Assembly (NCBI GenBank): GCA_030704615.1
Contig: CM060732.1
Span: forward strand, 67,559,053-67,623,052
DNA from: Takakia lepidozioides
Taxonomy: Eukaryota > Streptophyta > Takakiopsida > Takakiales > Takakiaceae
Length of the DNA: 64,000 nt
Direction: 5' to 3'
Shown: piece by piece, positions 26,817-38,419 of the stretch
Position numbering within the stretch: the first letter of the stretch is position 1
Layout: each line of letters starts with the position of its first letter
Translations under genes and position numbers: made by a program
The notes under the pieces: generated by a model
The model's input: the letters and a program-made list of their open reading frames with translations, nothing else
Databases searched by the model: none
Told to the model about the DNA's origin: nothing

Positions 26817-26856
<40 letters not shown>
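26817..26856. repeat. (GA)n microsatellite
   Basis: A 40-base near-perfect GA tract lies about 660 bp upstream of the SOSEKI start codon, in its probable promoter or 5' UTR. GA tracts in such positions in plants can recruit BBR/BPC factors; that role here is inference. Confidence 0.9.
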
Positions 26857-26858
<2 letters not shown>

Positions 26859-27936
26859 CCACACTGCACCGATCAACTGCGGATCTTACAAAAAGCAGTA
26901 TCTCTCTTCAAAGCGCAGCTCAATTGCACGCACCTCAGTGTATTGACACTGCAATGCAACGCCACCCGTGCGAGTGATCAATGAAAGCGCGATGCAGAGA
27001 AGAGAGAGGCACAAGGAAAGAGGCCGGTGCGCTGCTGCTTTCATACACTCCCTTTGCTGCCACCTTCTGACAACCCCCCACAGGCACCAACCGCGGCTCA
27101 TCCATCATCCAACAGAGAGTGGGGCAGTCAGCATCATTCAATGCGCCGCATTCATCCAGAGAGAGATTCTGGAGAATGCCACCTGGCATTTCGCCACTAC
27201 ATACCCGCCTAATTCCGGTCCTACCTGTCAATTATTTTTCGGCGCCAAATGCACACTCCCCGTCGAACCCTTGTTTACACATTTAATTGGCTGCTTCACG
27301 CCGTCTTATCATTTAATTATCCCATATCGTTTGGCGCACAGTGTACGTGGAAGAAACAAACGATAGGCCACCGACGTCCGTCCGGGGCCCACCACTGACG
27401 GCACTGCTTCTCGTTGAGCCCTACTTCCGTCCACTACCTGTGGCAACGTCCAGAGCTCAAATCTCGTTACAATCCCCATTTAGCAAAGCCGATATCGGAT
27501 GCTCCGATGCTGTAAGAGTGTCTGACGCTAGACATTCACCGGGCCCGCAATTTAGAGCCTGGAGCTTTTAATATTACAATGAACACGCTCCCCAATACGA
27601 CAAGGGAAATCAACTGTGACGATAACAATTGCTTTTTTATTTAATTGTTTATTTATTTTAACTTAAACTAATTTTGTCTATCTTACAATCACTATCTCAA
27701 CTTTTCAGTTTTTGTCCCCTAATAATAATAATCCCGTGACCGTACGCCCCGGCCAAAATTCAACTTGTAAAGAAACCGTAACAAAAGCAAATTTACTTAC
27801 TTACATACTCGGTACTTGCGGCAGTGTCAGCCATGCAATCATTCATCCAGCTGGGGTCTCAAGTACGAAATAAATTTTTCATCCATCCTGCGCATCACAA
27901 GAATAGGCTAGTACAAGCCCTTTCTGCGAAGGACGA

Positions 27937-28485
27937 ATGTACAGACAGTCGTGCATCGCGGACTTCTGTCAGGTAACAGCGGACGAAGTTAGGTCACCGG
28001 CGCAAGTACGCGCCTCACAGATCTCGGCAGACTTCCATAATAGACTGGAGCGCTGCCGTCCGTCGCCGTCAGCTGCCATCCCTGAGAAATCATTAGGTCA
28101 TGCACCGGCCGCGTGTCGGAGCACGGGCCGGTGGACGGCGTCCACGGAGTCTGTCCGACGCTGTCGCGAACTGGAGGCAGCAGTCCGGTCAGACGGCAGG
28201 AGCCCAGTCAACTGGTTTTTGCTCAGATTCCCTCTCCAAAGCAAATTTCCGAGTTCTCTGCCTCCACAGATTGTCCGTTCGGTAAAGTATTCTATTTGGG
28301 CAGCTTGGAACGCGCATGTGCCAGAGAGATGCAATAAAGCCTACCCCACCCCTCCCAAATTCAGTCAACACAGGGAGAGCAATCTTCTTGGCTGTGAAGA
28401 GGAGAAGTGTCCCTACACTCTCCCTCTCCCTGTGTGGTGGGACTGTGAGGAGTCCCAGTGTCCCTACACTCTCCCACTGTCCTGA
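27937..28485 (+). CDS. Unrecognised 182-codon open frame
   Basis: The frame opens at ATG 27937 and ends at TGA 28483-28485, in a locally GC-richer stretch. The translation is Ser/Arg/Pro-rich with no domain I recognise. It ends in a duplicated CPYTLPL motif created by a 51 bp tandem repeat. No splice-supported extension was found and an antisense frame of 135 codons overlaps it. It may be non-coding. Confidence 0.15.
   Translation: MYRQSCIADFCQVTADEVRSPAQVRASQISADFHNRLERCRPSPSAAIPEKSLGHAPAACRSTGRWTASTESVRRCRELEAAVRSDGRSPVNWFLLRFPLQSKFPSSLPPQIVRSVKYSIWAAWNAHVPERCNKAYPTPPKFSQHRESNLLGCEEEKCPYTLPLPVWWDCEESQCPYTLPLS
28407..28475. repeat. 51 bp tandem duplication
   Basis: The 18-mer gtgtccctacactctccc occurs at 28407-28424 and 28458-28475, 51 bp apart and with partly matching flanks. 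The period is a multiple of three. Confidence 0.8.
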
Positions 28486-29384
28486 TGGTGTTCCAGTGGG
28501 GAGGTTTGCTTGCACAGGTGGTTGGGACAAATTATTGACTACAGTCCCGATTTGCAAAAGGCCTGCCATCAAGGAGGCCAGATGGCATCCATCCAAATGA
28601 TTGGACTCGATTCAAGCAGGAGTGTATGATTGCCTGCCACTCTCCCAAATTTGGAACAAAATGGAGTTGTCAATGATCCAAGGTGGTGAGCAGCAGGTGA
28701 TGTGGAGCTCAAATCCTGCTGGGCTGGTCCCAGATGCTGGCCCCCCAACAAAAGAAAAGAGGAAAGGAAGCCATGAATCTGAGAGGACCCGATGGATCGC
28801 TAGGGCCCGCTAAATCTCTGTGGTTGTTTGAAAAGCTGGTTGCTTTTGATGATTGTGTAGCGCTGAAATATATATTTTTCGTTGCATACATACCTCTCCA
28901 GATGGAGTGAGAGATGCTGAGTCCCTGACACTCAATGATGGTGCTCTTATTGTTCATTCGTGAACTGTTATTCTTTCATTCACAACTCGCTTCAGTCATC
29001 TTCTTCTTCATAAATTTCCCGCTATACAGTTACAAACTTAACTGTAGCCGAAGGTCCCTCATTAGTATAGGCAGAATTAATATTGCACATAACATTAAAC
29101 AGAGGAGTCTTTGAATCCGAACTCACTTATGCATTTCAAAAATATAGAGTGTTTAAGATCACATTTAATGCGCTGTTTAGTTGTTCTAGACACGTTGTGT
29201 TGATTAGAGGAGACAATCTCGGTCCATTCATTACTGAAATGGTTTTCCCCCAGATGATCTGAATATGTAGATAAGGGTCCCAAATTGGCCAGGGTTATTT
29301 TTAACGTACAAAATGAGGATTGGGGTGGGACTAGGGGACTTTTCAAGGTCTCCAGAGTGGGACAGTGGACTCTCAGTGTTTTAA
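28486..29384. other. Spacer with no supported gene
   Basis: Only short frames without motifs are present; nothing repetitive was recognised before the repeat copy beginning at about 29385. Confidence 0.4.
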
Positions 29385-29870
29385 AATGTGGCGAAAAAAC
29401 GCCAGATTTCCATCTGGAAAAGGGGTGAGCTACTTTTACAAGGGAATTACCAACAGTCAGTAGCTCAGTTGGTAAAGTGCCATCCGGATGACCCTGGGGT
29501 CAAATCCTGCTACTTGACGGGTGTTGGTACGCTCTTCTCCCCCTCTTCTCCCCCTCTTCTCCTCTCTCTATCAAGGGGCCTGATTTGTGAATTGTCGCTC
29601 CCAGGTGTTTCCCCTTTTTATTTTATTTTTAAAAGGGAATTATGGGAGTAAAAATAAAAAAATTGGCCAGAACGTGCCAATGGTTAAACATCAGGAGCCA
29701 TATTTCTTCTACGTGGACCTGTTAGAATGTGCCACCTGTTATAAAGCCACTTCTATAACCCCTCCAATTGTTACTCTCGCCACATGGGCGCTGGGTAAAA
29801 TTTACATGTGGCCCTTGTGGGGATTTTGGAAAAGTGGAAAAAACACGGGTGGATAGGCTAGGAACTGATT
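29385..29870 (+). repeat. AT-rich repeat family A, copy 1, split by a SINE
   Basis: The left part (about 29385-29449) and right part (about 29633-29870) together match the core shared with the copies at 33.8-34.8, 38.4-39.2 and 39.5-40.5 kb. Shared phrases include catctggaaaaggggtgag, caggagcc, gtgccacctg and cgccacatgggc. The element has no coding capacity I recognise and its ends are not defined here. Confidence 0.75.
29450..29632 (+). repeat. tRNA-derived SINE (family 2) nested in repeat A
   Basis: The A-box tagctcagttgg (29461-29472) and B-box gggtcaaatcc (29497-29507) are close to tRNA consensus. The tail has repeated cttctcccc units and ends in a T/A-rich run. The 10-base direct repeat aagggaatta flanks it at 29440-29449 and 29633-29642, and joining the flanks restores repeat A. 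The body differs from SINE family 1. Confidence 0.85.
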
Positions 29871-32107
29871 TACCACTACACAAAGAAAGGTAGGAAATTA
29901 AGGTTCAGGTTAGTATTTAGTGGTAAATAAATATAACTATACTGAAACATTTTCCGAACTCTTCAAATTCCTTTACCACCGGACATTCACTCTGTTTGGG
30001 CTTCTAGCTTAACGTTTCAAAATATTCCATGTATGAAATCAAGGCTACAATTTGCCGGAAGAGAACGGACCGGAAAAAGCGACGAACAAGACGATAGGTC
30101 CATGGAAGACGTTTGCTTCCATTTTCATTGATTGAACTAGAGGATGATTGCACATAGCAAGTAAGTATATCCATCTCTTTTGCAAGCTACCCCATGGAGT
30201 ACTGAGTTATTAGTTACCTCTCAGGCCATGTCAGCTGTATTCTCCATGGAACATTTGCCATAGAGGTAAGGCAAAACGTTTAAGAGTCAGCGTTGAACTT
30301 AACTTAACTTAACCCTAGTATGGGGCCCCATTTTCACAACATACTGTGAAAGATAAAAGATAAAGATAAAGTTTATTTAACGTAAAGAAAGGACCCTGGG
30401 CCCTAAGTCTTTTTAATCTCACAGATTTCTGAGTCCCTGTAAAAGTGACCATGGAATTTAATGCCCACCTAACCAATCTATTACCTCAAAAAATCTCAGC
30501 CATCTTATCCAACTGCCAGAATTAGAAGATTATACATAATATAAGTTCAGATGTGGCCCAAAACGAATCCTTCTTAAAAATGAAGAGCATAAAAAACCCA
30601 AGAAATTTGCCAAATTTGGGCAATGTCTTAATTGCATGATATGAAATTCTTGGGAATAGTGTACCTCACATGGTAACACAGCTTCCTTGAAATTTCCTTT
30701 TTTTTTTTACCTGTTTTTGTGGGCTGCTTTGTACTCACTGGACGTTAAAATTTCTGACACGACGTTAGAGAAAAAACTTTATCCTTACCTTTATCTTTCA
30801 CTCATAAATTGGGGGGTCAAAAAACCCAATTTGCAGTGGGCAGGCCAATATTGGGCTGCGAAAATTACCTAGGACAAATCTACCCTCCAAGAGTGGTCCA
30901 TGTCATCCTTGCATGCAATAGAAAAATTTCAATCCAATGGGGCAATGCTTTAGGTTATTTTGGGGGCCCTCCCTGCTACTTCCCAGCCCAATCTATATTT
31001 TAGCTTGCAGCCCTACGATATTTCCTACTCTAGCCTTTGTACCTAGTGGGTTTTGAGTTTTGAGACCTTTTGCCCCTGTGCTCATTCAGGGGATGATGAG
31101 GGTTTGTGGACAACCCCATTGGAGCAGAACCCTTTAAGAACCTTTGCTCAGATTTGGTGTCACCCTTCCTTTTACCAGCCCATCTCCTCTACCCATCCTA
31201 CACCTTTATGGCTAGCCTGCCCTGGGACCGAACGTCCACAGCTCTCCACGTGCTTCGGATCGGATGGCTGACATGCATGCTGCGCATCATGGGGTATTGT
31301 GGGCTAGCCGACTTAGGAAGTGGTGGAAACCAGGCTTTCCCTAACCTGACCGTGGTTGCCATGCAAGCAACTCGAGCAAAATGACTCAGCAAAAACATGC
31401 GAGAAACGCTGACTTAGCCCCAGATTGGGGGATCTAGTACTGCATGTATAACATTTTTTTTGAAAGTTTGGCCAATGCCATTGTGTATAAAAATCCTTTT
31501 CCTACCTAATGAGCCAAAATTGACTCGAACTGGAGGGAATCCTAGTTAGAACTGGATGGTTCACCTAACTTGACCCATTTGGGTCGGTGACATTTTAAGG
31601 GCTAATATGTTCCAGGTGGCTAGGTGGTGTTGTCACCAAATTTCATAAGCAAACTCCAAATTCCTGAAGGGGGCTCCTTTGTTGGGGGGTAAAATTGCCC
31701 TCCAACTATATTATAACCGGAAAGCATTCCAAGGTTCAGATGTTCCTTTTAGTGATTTCCGAATCCCATTCTACTCAAGCATTGTATTGCCTGACTTGGC
31801 GGCAACATGTTGGTGAACCGAATTTTGTATTGAATTCATGGGACCATCCATGGCTTTACTTACAAGTACATGCATATCTCCCATCTATACATTAAATTTG
31901 GTAGTTTGTTGGCTCCCTTGTAGAGAGAGACTTTGCGGAGAGGTGCAAGTCAATGGAGAAAATGTGGTCAAAGTACCTTACACCGTTTAAAGGCGCTGAT
32001 TGGTGTGTTGTGCTGAGTCATGCTCCCTTTTCTTACCTTCCTCTTATGTTGTACCAAAGCAAAGCAAGAGAGCCAATTGCCGTTTGAGGCTTGTTTGGTA
32101 TTGCATT
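29871..32107. other. Spacer with no supported gene
   Basis: AT-rich sequence containing short aaagataaagataaag and aacttaacttaa runs (30300-30375) and only short frames. Two plus-strand frames at 31053-31384 overlap in different phases and show no motif. I see no terminal repeats. Confidence 0.45.
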
Positions 32108-32310
32108 GTTTTGTTTGTAGCGTCATTGAGATCTCCACAAGGCCTCTGCCAAGGGTCTTGTACCCCTAAAAAGCCTGATGAGTAGGGGTGCATCTAGATA
32201 GTTCTATAATTTTTGGACCTATGATGTGGGAGATATTGTGTTTCAAGTCTTTTTCGTCACTAGGAATTCATGAAAAATAGCAAATTGGGTTTTTTTTATA
32301 GTTGAAATAC
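32108..32310 (-). repeat. ~200 bp module M, copy 1
   Basis: Read on the minus strand it runs from aacccaatttgctatttttc through the gatattgaa/ggtccaaaaatta region and ends near gagatctcaatgacgctac. It matches copies at 32370, 32645, 33620 and 39225. Confidence 0.75.
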
Positions 32311-32369
32311 ATATATATTTACAATGTATGCTCAAGACTCAGTCTTAACAATAATGTTAACACCAATAT

Positions 32370-32850
32370 TCCAGAAAAACCCAATTTACTATTATTCATG
32401 AGTTTCCAACGACAAAAAATACTTGAAATTCAATATCTCCCACACCGCAAGTCCAAAAATTATGAAACTGTCTGGATGCATTCATCAAACGCTTTCCAGT
32501 GGTATGAAGACCTTGGGCAGGGGCCTTGCGGCTTGGGAGACCTCAACGATGCTACAAAACAAAACAAAACAAACTACCAAGCTTAATAAGATTGACTACT
32601 GTTGTGATATGTGCCATTGAGCACATATAATCATTCTATATATTAAAAAACCCAATTTGCTATTTTCCATGAGTTTTAATGACAAAAAAACACTTGAAAT
32701 CCAATATCTCCCACACGGCAGGTCCAAAAATTACGAAACCGCCTCGATGCACCCTATTCATCGAGGGCTTTCCAGCGGTTCAAGACCCTGAGCGCATGCC
32801 TTGCGATTTGGGAGATCTCAACGACGCTACAATAACCAAAACAAAATGAG
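32370..32850 (+). repeat. Module M, copies 2 and 3 in tandem
   Basis: Copy 2 (about 32370-32585) and copy 3 (about 32645-32850) share cccaattt, atctcccacac, caaaaattatgaaac, ctttccag and the ending gggagacctcaacgatgctac / gggagatctcaacgacgctac. The short frames within them are similar to each other but very short and are not taken as genes. Confidence 0.8.
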
Positions 32851-32934
32851 GTAGCATGTGCGCAGGCTCACGCCTCAGTAAGCGTGCTCACTCACGTGAG
32901 CACAAGAGGATATTCAAAAGTTCCAAGAATATTT

Positions 32935-33600
32935 TCATAAGATACTTAAGCGAAACTAAAATATAAGCACGCCATACCTAATGTGAAACCTTTCGAAATA
33001 TTTACTCACGTGAACATAAACCTCACAACTAGGGCTTAGAGAATTTTCTATATGGCCAATTCCTCAAACATGCCTGTTGATTAATAGTTGTATTTTTTAA
33101 TCAAATGATGTAGCAATATCTAATATGCGAAAGTAGATGTAGTTCATTTTGTTTCATCCACAAAATTGTCATGGACGAGGATGTTATCCAATTTTCCTTA
33201 ATACAATCTTGAAAAATCTATATTCTTGATTTATTTCGCTGGCGAAACCTGTGGTCTGCTTTACTGCATTAAATTGTTGAACTCATTATTTGATTATTTG
33301 TGTGTTTTGGATGGTGTTGGTATTTGTGACTTTGTTTTCCCTACTATGTTATTCTTTTGCAAAATACCAATTTATAAATATATGGAACTTTGAACTTGTA
33401 AATATATAGTAAGAGAGCCTCTTCGTGTGAGGAATCCTATGTCTGTCCTTCATGTTCTATTTCCATGGAAACATAGGTACCCTATTGGCCTTTTCTGTGC
33501 TCACACCTTCATTTTTCTGCACTCACATCAACTGTGCTCACGCTCTATCAAACCCCAGCAAAACAAAACAAACTACCAAATTTAATAATGTATTGATATT
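32935..33600 (+). repeat. Direct repeat B, copy 1
   Basis: It is collinear with 41083-41705. Long shared phrases include taagcacgccatacctaatg, gggcttagagaattttctat, ccacaaaattgtcatggacg, tttgattatttgtgtgtttt and actaccaaatttaataatgt. Similarity looks high, with small indels. No coding capacity was recognised. Confidence 0.85.
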
Positions 33601-33619
33601 AAACAAATGTAGTTTGTTT

Positions 33620-34840
33620 GTTTGTTTTTGTTTCGTTGATATCTCCCAAACCGCAGAGACTCCATCCGTGGTCTTGATACTGCTGGAAAGCGCTTGATGA
33701 GTCGGGGTGCACCGAGACGGTTTCATAATATTTGGACCAAAGATGTGGGAGATATTTTTTGTCACTGGAAATTCATGAAAAATAGCAAATTGGGGTTTTT
33801 CTGGAATATGTGCTCAACAGAGCATGCCACACTAGTCTCTATTAAGTTAGCATACGAAAAATTATAACATTTCACCATTGATTTAAGAATATTATAATTT
33901 TATAGGGATCACATGCCAATTTCAGTGAAGTACAACCTATATCTTTGACCAAGCATTTTCTTTGAGCTAGATTACTGCTCTAGATGCAACACTGTACCAA
34001 AGTTTTTACCAAAGTTTTTCCCAAACCCCCAAAGGTGGCAAATTGCAAAATATAGTACAATTCTGTCTACCGCCTGGGACAGTCGAGGTTATAGGGTTAG
34101 AAAAGTGGCTATATACCAAGTGGCACATTTTAACTGGTCCATGTCGGCAAAATTAGGCTCCTGATATTCAACTACTGGTGCTTTTTGGTGAAATTGTCAG
34201 ATTCTACCCACTATAATTCCTTTGTACAAGTAGGTGACCCATCTTCCAGGTCAAAAATCTGGCAATTTTTTGCCAAAAAACAAAACTGCACAGCCCAACA
34301 TTTTCTTTATTGGCAATTTTCTGCCAGATTTCGACCTCAAGAAATAAAATGCAATATTCTGTCACAAATTCCCTGCTTTTTTATGGATGAAATCGTCAAA
34401 CTTCTCCAAATAAAAAATGAATTATGGATGTCAAATTTGCCAAATATAGATCATAGAAATGGATTAAAGTACATAGGTGGATGATTTATCCTAATTTCAG
34501 TGGATGAACAAAACGTACGGCTATTTTTTGCAAGACTCTGTAGCCACTCGTGTTGTGTTCCAAATTCCATTAAAAAAACGCTAGCACAACTGCGTTTACA
34601 AAAAGAGGTGTATCAAATTTGACCCAAAAGCTCTGAAAAATCAAGAGAAGTTGGTCAAGAGAGTCGTGTGACATTCTAATCACGTTGAATTGGGTTTCAA
34701 TTGGTATTTTAACAGATTTGTGAATTTGTTTCCTACTTTGGAGAGGTTGCAAAAATATTTTATGCTCACAAAACAATTATAAGAAAAAAAAATATATGAG
34801 ACTTTCATTCCGACGGCAAAATACGATGAAAATTTAGGTG
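33620..34840 (-). repeat. Repeat A copy 2 plus module M copy 4 (left arm of a large inverted repeat)
   Basis: Read on the minus strand, this runs from caccttcacctaaattttca (about 34840) through the full-length A element and into module M (33805-33620). The same A-then-M order occurs on the plus strand at 38420-39440, so the two form inverted arms around a 3.6 kb centre. This A copy keeps a segment of about 390 bp that the right arm lacks. It also supplies the empty-site sequence for the SINE insertion at 39520. Confidence 0.85.
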
Positions 34841-35067
34841 AAGGCAGGGGACATACTTAGCAACATGAATCAACGGTCAACTTACTCAAATTGCATGCTC
34901 CACATTTTATTTCTCCACTACCCAACCTCCAATGATTTCAAGCTCTAATAGAGCAATTCATAGGGGATGTCTTCTTTTTCTTCTCCTCCTCCTGGTCCTT
35001 CCAGTTGCAAGCCAACTCAGGCCCCAAGTTATGGTTATCTTCTGAACGGTGGCAAATTGTTCATCAG

Positions 35068-35135
35068 TCAAGTAATGCGGTGGTCATTGGGATTCCAGCT
35101 TGGAAGGCTCCCCGCAATCTCACCAAGGCCGGAAT
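35068..35135 (+). repeat. Direct repeat C, copy 1
   Basis: gggattccagcttggaaggc and the following tccc..gcaatctcacca..ggccggaatt recur at 42070-42160. The order B then C is shared by both locations, suggesting one longer ancestral duplicated block. Confidence 0.75.
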
Positions 35136-35398
35136 TGGAAGGCTCCCGTAGGTATGTGTTATCGTACTCATACGTGTGACTCAATTCTTTCACTAAGCCA
35201 CACCTTTTGTATTTCCAACTCTCAAGTTTCACTTATTGTCGCTTTTCACTGTTGTAGTCACGAACAATACTAAGATAATAGACACAGTGAATTATTTTCA
35301 CTGCAATAGGGGCAATAATTACAGATGTAGTGAAACATATTCACTACCTGACACCACGAACTGACACCACTAATAAAAGTTGGCCACGTGTTTTAATG

Positions 35399-35415
35399 AT
35401 ATATATATATATATT
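35399..35415. repeat. (AT)n microsatellite
   Basis: A short alternating AT run of about 17 bases within AT-rich spacer. Confidence 0.85.
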
Positions 35416-35744
35416 CTCACTCTTGGTAAATCACTTTGCCTGAAAAAATGTCAGCAATCTATGTTTATACGATGTGTGATTCTCCCACATTAATGCTGAA
35501 AGGTGTAAAATTGCATTTAGTCTGCTGATTTATAGCTCATGCTACATATGGGTTTGATGTTGGGGGTGGGAGACACCACCACCTCTCATCATCTTAACTG
35601 TGCTCATTCATGTCAAGGCTGTGGCTTAGTAAGGCCAACAAACCAGGTATCATGAACCCTTACAATTTCCCTTAACCTGCAAGTGAACTGACCGTTGGCA
35701 AGTTTCAGACTTAACCTTGCCCTTTCTGGGACTGCAATGTTAAA

Positions 35745-35945
35745 ATGGACCTACCTTAGAGGGGCCCTTGGCCAAGCCCAAATACTCATGGGAATTGTTG
35801 AATGCCATAGACCGCAGGCTTGTGGGGGTGTGAGATTTTGACTCAACCTCAACTTCACCAGCATCCACAGCCTGAAAGGCCTCATGGCACGGGTGGGGAT
35901 TGAACCCACAAAATTTGCCCAATGCAGCCGCGTGCCTCAACCCCC
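35745..35945 (-). repeat. Possible third tRNA-derived SINE
   Basis: On the minus strand gtgggttcaatcc (35909-35897) matches a B-box, and the preceding gaggcacgcggctgcattgg could be a diverged A-box half. No target-site duplication was found and the ends are guessed. Confidence 0.3.
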
Positions 35946-36049
35946 CCCCTCCCCAAAAAAATAAAAATAAAAATAAAAACCCCCCAGCATAGTCCACCAC
36001 TACCCCCTGCCCCATTCCTATCACCTCCTATTTCCTCCATCTTTTCCCT

Positions 36050-36990
36050 CTATTGATCAGCTCGAGCTCCACCGACAGACTCTTCATCTTCAGCCTCAAT
36101 AACAATCCTGTGAAACCGTAGGTCTTTCTGCAACACAACCTTCCATCCCCGCAGGTTAGTGTCATCAGAAAAGAACACATGTTCTACCTGTGAGGGATAA
36201 ACGAAGGATTGATCATACTCTCGAAGTGTTCGTGCAAAATTTGCAAGCAATAATCCATCCTCGTCCATTTTCATTGTAGCATTGCGATCTGTCGTGATGG
36301 CCTTCACCCATGTACACTTGAATAGAACAGGTCGTAGGTATCCTGCATATAATCAAACTCCATAATCTCATCGATAACCCCCATATATTTAGTAGATGCC
36401 ACAATATGATTGCAATCACTTCCACCACTTCCTTCGAACTCAAAGACTGAAGTTACCCCTGAATCAAAGGTTATTTGTTCACGGGAACCAGTGGGTGACT
36501 TCCTGTAATGGTTGGTAAATATCATCACGGAGTTGTATGATTTTACATGCAAAGAAGGTCGCAAACTAAGGCGGCGTATGTCCAACTCAACATTCAGCCC
36601 ATTTCTAATATCATTGTCCATTGCCTCTAATAACCACTCCATAAAAGAAGACACTTCCTCTCCAACAACAAGGGCATTTGCTTTCAGGATATTATACCTT
36701 TGCAAATATGAAACAATGACTTCAGTATTCTGCAGCACATATGTGTGGGCTATATCCCTCAACAAGGGCGATATGTCTTTCTCAAGCTGACGTCCTTCCA
36801 AGACCTCACCACTTACTGACTCATCCTCGTTTTCGTCCCAAACACGACGGACGGTGTGTTGGTATCTTGCAAGGTATTCAGTACCAAAATACAAGGGCTT
36901 TGTCTTTGGCGTAACCTTCTGCCATAGAGCCTCACCTTCATGTCCTTTAGAAACCTATCCATGGGATAGCACCATCTTGCCCCTACTGGC
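36050..36990 (-). pseudogene. CACTA (En/Spm) transposase C-terminal fragment, DUF4218/DUF4216 type, frameshifted
   Basis: Minus-strand frames read, in order, RWCYPMDRFLKDMK, then FGTEYLARYQHTVRRVWDEN, EVIVSYLQRY, LRPSLHVKSYNSV, YMGVIDEIMEFDY, then LFKCTWVKAI and YPSQVEHVFFSD..GWKVVLQ. This order matches the end of plant CACTA transposases: the tail of DUF4218 and then DUF4216. The reading frame shifts between GRRLRQRQ and FGTEYL (about 36895-36930) and again just before LFKCTW (about 36310-36330). No N-terminal transposase region and no terminal inverted repeats are seen, so it is a truncated non-autonomous remnant. Confidence 0.8.
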
Positions 36991-37162
36991 CCGCAATGTC
37001 CAGCTCGTCCACCATAAAAAAAAAAATCGGGAATTTGAATTTAGTGGGTCAATGGATATGGCTAGGTCAAATTTCTTTTTCATATTCATGTTGAGCCCGT
37101 TCACATGAAAAATATTGGTTTGACAGGATGGAAGGGCACTTGATCGGGGTCCAAGGGGTCCA

Positions 37163-37866
37163 CAGGTTCTTGCAGTGCATCTACTTGTTGCAAGAGGAAA
37201 CGCTGAAGGCGTACGACTATTGTTGGAGAGCAAAGAATTTGATCCATTCAAGGAAGATGAAGATGGTCACACTGCTCTCCATTTTGCAACAGATGTCTTT
37301 TGGATGAATATAGATTTGCGTTGCATCTATGATTTCTCAAGCAAAAAACACATAAAACGGGATATTTATCTCATGAAAAAAGAACTGGCGGTGATTATAG
37401 TGGGAAGAAATGATGCATGAACTTCTTGTTGCAAGCATGTCTCGACATTTCAAAACCCAACAAAAATAACTTAACTCCGGATACTGGAGGCTCAGCATTG
37501 TGGGAAGACCGCGCATGGTGGTTTGAGAAGGTGACTACTGTAGCTATGGATATTAAGAGTAATCTCAGATCTGCTGCAAATGCAATTTCAATAACAACAG
37601 CATTAGTGGCGACGACGTCTTATGTGGGCTCATTGACACCACCTCTTGGCTATGCTATCTAGGGTGATACCGTATCACTGGAATTCCAAAATCTCGTAGT
37701 GAAAATCTTCATATTTTGTGATAGTATGTCATTTTATCTCGCCATGGCATCCATGGTGTTCTCTATGATTCCGTCATTTTCACTCCAGTACGAGGAGCTG
37801 AACCGGACTCGAATATATGTAGGTTGCACAACATGTGTACTTTCAGCTTCTATCATTTGTATTTAA
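37163..37866 (+). pseudogene. Ankyrin-PGG membrane protein remnant
   Basis: The first frame (to 37420) reads VHLLVARGNAEGVRLLLESK followed by DEDGHTALHFATD, which are ankyrin helices. A second frame (37417 on) reads DIKSNLRSAANAISITTALV and VGSLTPPLGYAI, a PGG domain. A TAG at 37660-37662 then interrupts; the same frame resumes as GDTVSLEFQNLVVKIFIFCD and hydrophobic segments to TAA at 37864. The family has N-terminal ankyrin repeats and C-terminal membrane helices. The 5' ankyrin repeats are missing, the join near 37415 changes frame, and the in-frame stop cuts the membrane region, so I call it a pseudogene. An unseen intron could explain the frame change but not the TAG. Confidence 0.75.
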
Positions 37867-38342
37867 GTCGCTTTTGCAGCATCCCATTGCGGTATTGCCA
37901 ACAACATGGAATCATAGAGGTTTAAGATACTTACGAAAGAAACACATATAGAACGGGCTTTGCCAACCTTTTAAAAATCTTTCAAAGACATGAAACTTGA
38001 AAGAGCATCTTAGAGCATCTGGGGCTCCTTTACCGTTGCCGTTGCATTTAAGGACCCCCGGTGGAGATGCTCTAATACTCTGGAGATGGGGAAGAAACAC
38101 GTATAGGGGCTACCTAGCCTAGATAGTGGTGCTTTGCCTGAACACAACCAAGTGATGTTGGGTACGGTCCTTCAAGAATGTTATTGCACTGATATCCATT
38201 CGTCCCTCGTCGGTCTTAGCCAACGTTTTGAAAATCTTTGGACATGAAACAAATATTTATATCTAAATCTCTCTACTCGGATGTAAATTACAAGCGATGC
38301 ACTCTAATATAAATGCATTTGTTTCAGAGAAATTTGTTTTCG

Positions 38343-38365
38343 TTTTTTTTTTTTTTTTTTTTTTT
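38343..38365. repeat. Poly-T tract
   Basis: An uninterrupted run of about 23 T residues about 60 bp left of the right inverted-repeat arm. Confidence 0.9.
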
Positions 38366-38419
38366 CAAACCCTTATGGCTTTTCAATCAACTTTGACTAT
38401 TTGATTTTAAGAAGTCAAG

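Noticed and set aside
29461-29515. A true tRNA gene
   Set aside because: The A- and B-boxes are good, but the acceptor and anticodon stems do not pair and the unit continues into a SINE body with a target-site duplication.
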